NCBI RefSeq assembly: GCF_024181285.1
Contig: NZ_CP051201.1
Location: 3,029,698 to 3,093,697 of the forward strand
DNA length: 64,000 nt
Direction: 5' to 3'
Source of the DNA: Treponema sp. OMZ 790
GTDB taxonomy: Bacteria > Spirochaetota > Spirochaetia > Treponematales > Treponemataceae
In this document: positions 63,963 through 64,000 of the stretch, one piece after another
Numbering within the stretch: the stretch's first letter is position 1
Layout of the letters: every line of letters starts with the position of its first letter
Translations under genes and position numbers: made by a program
Notes under the pieces: model-generated
Told to the model about the DNA's origin: nothing
The model's input: the letters and a program-made list of their open reading frames with translations, nothing else
The model's database searches: none

Positions 63963-63992
63963 TTGCAAAAAAAAGTAAAGAAGTAGTATAAT
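63963..63992 (+). promoter_or_regulatory. Promoter directed out of the right edge
   Basis: TTGCAA (63963-63968), an 18-bp spacer and TATAAT (63987-63992). Transcription would start at about the last base of the window; the gene it serves is not in view. Confidence 0.6.
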
Positions 63993-64000
63993 GGCCGGGT

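Overview
The window reads as chromosome of a low-GC host-associated treponeme (phylum Spirochaetota), most likely Treponema denticola or a very close relative. This is inferred from gene content and protein style: GyrB, an arginine deiminase, a eukaryote-like CDP-choline/ethanolamine phosphotransferase (a CDP-choline route is described in T. denticola), several PD-(D/E)XK 'Rpn/transposase-like' ORFs, and many sigma70-type promoters. No database search was possible. Coding density is high. There are about 58 protein genes, one tRNA gene (Cys) and no rRNA.

Layout. 1-3 kb: the 3' part of a chemoreceptor, an anchored Amidase_6 protein and a secreted protein. 3-9 kb: pdxS, a galactokinase-like protein that has lost its catalytic residues, ttcA, a hicBA-type pair, arginine deiminase and threonine aldolase. 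9-17 kb: a SWIM/SNF2 helicase, Rpn copy 1, a copper ATPase with an in-frame nested copZ, and a cytidylate-kinase-like/BON protein. 17-19 kb: NUDIX, Dps and peroxiredoxin, with three adjacent 16-bp palindromes between NUDIX and dps. 19-25 kb: folD, an outer-membrane barrel candidate, a lipoprotein, rarA, an M42 peptidase and a LysM lipoprotein. 25-35 kb: fhs, glyS, the phosphotransferase, a GH3/GNAT operon, tRNA-Cys, TraB and a DHH phosphoesterase. 35-42 kb: two ABC exporters behind an AgrC/AgrA-like two-component pair and a membrane-anchored protein. 42-44.6 kb is a small accessory island: a PD-(D/E)XK protein, a HIT protein, a 75-aa orphan followed by an attC-like hairpin, and a VapBC-like pair, with a related ~40-bp sequence at 43.08 and 44.52 kb. 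44.6-54.6 kb: fabF, Rpn copy 2, an acyl-CoA synthetase, birA, pta, a TPR protein, an ArsC/Spx-like protein and an Lsa-type ABC-F protein. 54.7-64 kb: a 50-aa protein gene, a second chemoreceptor behind a long structured leader, Rpn copy 3, an ABC exporter with a two-gene membrane module (one a DUF5058 protein), and gyrB.

How genes work together. fhs and folD are both C1-folate genes. pta and the AMP-forming acyl-CoA synthetase handle acyl-CoA metabolism. Dps, peroxiredoxin and probably NUDIX form an oxidative-stress cluster. The HK/RR plus twin ABC exporters look like a peptide-sensing/export locus whose peptide, if any, I could not find.

Most worth a second look: (1) a perfect TTGACA-17-TATAAT promoter driving a ~370-nt hairpin-rich leader, with an internal terminator-like hairpin, ahead of a chemoreceptor; (2) the nested copZ; (3) the pseudo-galactokinase; (4) the palindrome triplet ahead of dps; (5) four consecutive perfect hairpins between two membrane-protein cistrons; (6) several genes whose -10 box sits 6-8 nt from the start codon with no Shine-Dalgarno, which suggests leaderless mRNAs.
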